A stretch of DNA of 64,000 bases from Pedobacter panaciterrae (GTDB lineage Bacteria > Bacteroidota > Bacteroidia > Sphingobacteriales > Sphingobacteriaceae), in the NCBI RefSeq assembly GCF_001636695.1, contig NZ_LGEL01000500.1, forward strand, positions 1-64,000, written 5' to 3'. Both the position numbers and the translations under genes were made by a program. Within the stretch, counting starts at the first letter, position 1; the number at the start of each line of letters is the position of its first letter. Below, piece after piece: positions 63,019-64,000 of the stretch. The notes beneath the pieces were generated by a model, which saw only the letters and a program-made list of their open reading frames with translations, ran no database searches and was not told the origin of the DNA.

Positions 63019-64000
63019 TTATAAACCAATGTTTAGTGATAATGAATAGGTACGGGGAATTGGTAGATTATTTCCGTAAACTTCTGGATCCTGACCATTT
63101 AAACGCTTATCAGCGATGTAAAAAAGATTGGTTGCAGATAATGTCAGCTGGCAGGATTTCAATCCAAGTTGTTTAATTTGTTTATTAGGTACAACATAGC
63201 CAAGAGATACATTTCTTAAGCGCGCAAAACTGGCATCAACTACTCTGGCTGAAGAATAATCGTACATGGTTCTTAAAAAAGGAGTTTGTGAAGTTCCTGG
63301 AATAGTCATACTCGTCGCAGTAGTTGGGCCGGCACTTGGTAAGGAAGGAATGTTAGTAAAGGCCTCATCTCCTGGTTGACGCCACCTGTTCACCAACTCT
63401 CCGGAAAGGTTTTGGAATGGATATGGCGCCGAACTTGCAGAAGTTGCTGTTGGATATAGTGGTGCTAGTCTTTTCACATTTCCTGTACTGATATAAATAA
63501 AAGTATTTAAGGTGAAAGATTTATACCTGAAATTGTTAGTTAATCCGCCTGTGAATTTAGGATCAAGCTGTCCCGAGTAAACCATTGCTTTTGTAATATC
63601 TGTTGCAGCAGCAGGATTTTTACTCACATCCAAACCATTAAACATAGGATTTCCATTGGCTGGGTTTAAACCAGCAAAGTCAAAAGAAAAGATAGCAGAT
63701 GAGGCATACCCATCTTTGTATAAACCTCCTGAGGCAGCAGTCTCCCAATTGTTTAATGAAATGGCTCCGGAACGGAGTACATTCGTAGTCATTTTTGAAG
63801 TATTAAAGCTAATGTTCCAATCGAAATCAGGTGTTCTGATCGCTCCAAGATTTATAGAAACTTCAAAACCTTTGTTATTTACATTTCCTGCATTGATAGG
63901 CATGGTTAACAACCCATATTCAAGCGGAATAGTCTTTTGAACAATCACATCGTATCCTTTTTTAATGTAATAATCAAAAGTTCCCGATACACGGTTTTTT
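63019..64000 (-). CDS. SusC/RagA-family TonB-dependent transporter, C-terminal part
   Basis: The frame is open from the right edge of the window (NRVSGTFDYYIKKGYDVIVQ at the start of what is visible) to the stop at 63019; 5' sequence lies outside. About 326 residues of the barrel are seen, with SINLGAIRTPDFDWNISFNT, FTLNTFIYISTGNVKRLAPL, ARLRNVSLGYVVPNKQIKQL and the C-terminal strand TYSLSLNIGL. The stop overlaps none of susD, whose ATG is 10 bases on. This gene heads the proteolysis/import operon. Confidence 0.92.
   Translation of the reverse strand, partial: KNRVSGTFDYYIKKGYDVIVQKTIPLEYGLLTMPINAGNVNNKGFEVSINLGAIRTPDFDWNISFNTSKMTTNVLRSGAISLNNWETAASGGLYKDGYASSAIFSFDFAGLNPANGNPMFNGLDVSKNPAAATDITKAMVYSGQLDPKFTGGLTNNFRYKSFTLNTFIYISTGNVKRLAPLYPTATSASSAPYPFQNLSGELVNRWRQPGDEAFTNIPSLPSAGPTTATSMTIPGTSQTPFLRTMYDYSSARVVDASFARLRNVSLGYVVPNKQIKQLGLKSCQLTLSATNLFYIADKRLNGQDPEVYGNNLPIPRTYSLSLNIGL

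Overview
The window comes from a Bacteroidota genome, most likely family Sphingobacteriaceae (Pedobacter-like). The evidence is three SusC/SusD pairs, a SprB-type giant adhesin with a type IX secretion C-terminus beside a PorP/SprF gene, promoters of the Bacteroidota TAnnTTTG type, a small Hc1-like histone gene, and MSK/MKK lipoprotein and secreted-protein leaders throughout. Bases 1-19 are exactly the Tn5/Nextera mosaic-end sequence, so the left edge is a contig end carrying adapter. The right edge cuts a susC gene.

Layout. (1) 139-1583: a decayed accessory patch with a twice-frameshifted small gene, a SUFU-domain immunity-like gene, the C-terminal stub of its toxin partner, and a ~120 bp inverted-repeat remnant where the toxin gene breaks off. 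(2) 1602-7574, minus: a pseudopilin/type II secretion-like operon (FN3 lipoprotein, PilP/GspC-like protein, MORN-type protein, S74-like coiled-coil protein, shape-protein-like membrane protein, two pseudopilins, GspF) with no ATPase or secretin in view. (3) 7655-15074, minus: an unusual carbohydrate cluster (beta-helix protein, HAD-IIB phosphatase/mutase, GH130, PIG-L deacetylase, GT4, an (alpha/alpha)6 glycosidase, class I aldolase). (4) 15453-23280, minus: GH39, a beta-propeller protein, a LacI regulator, GH2 and a soluble PQQ-type sugar dehydrogenase.

(5) 23583-43379 is the most interesting part: two divergent operons that look like one sulfur locus. To the left, a promoter and a 31-codon leader ORF ending in four consecutive cysteines precede susC-susD-S51 peptidase-susC-susD-DoxX-like-DoxX-like. 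To the right lie cytochrome c, a SoxC/SorA-type sulfite dehydrogenase, moaA, moeA, a TauE/SafE exporter, moaD, moaE and a moaC-mogA fusion. Together they suggest uptake of an organosulfur or cysteine-containing substrate, oxidation of the sulfite produced, synthesis of the molybdenum cofactor the oxidase needs, and sulfite export. The 39 bp promoter/palindrome ahead of the sulfite operon is repeated almost exactly at 43741-43780, where it faces no protein gene of ordinary size but a ~155 nt structured stretch ending in a strong terminator: a candidate small RNA.

(6) 43458-43637: a histone H1-like gene. (7) 43954-55653, minus: an OmpA-type protein, PorP/SprF and a 2980-residue adhesin with 25 SprB-like repeats of 78 residues. 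(8) 55900-64000, minus: a long REP-like hairpin overlapping a stop codon, then a proteolysis/import locus (pepsin-like PDZ protease, subtilisin, TlpA-like thioredoxin, a metallohydrolase-family lipoprotein whose zinc site looks lost, SusD, partial SusC). All functional names are from reading motifs by eye; no database search was run.
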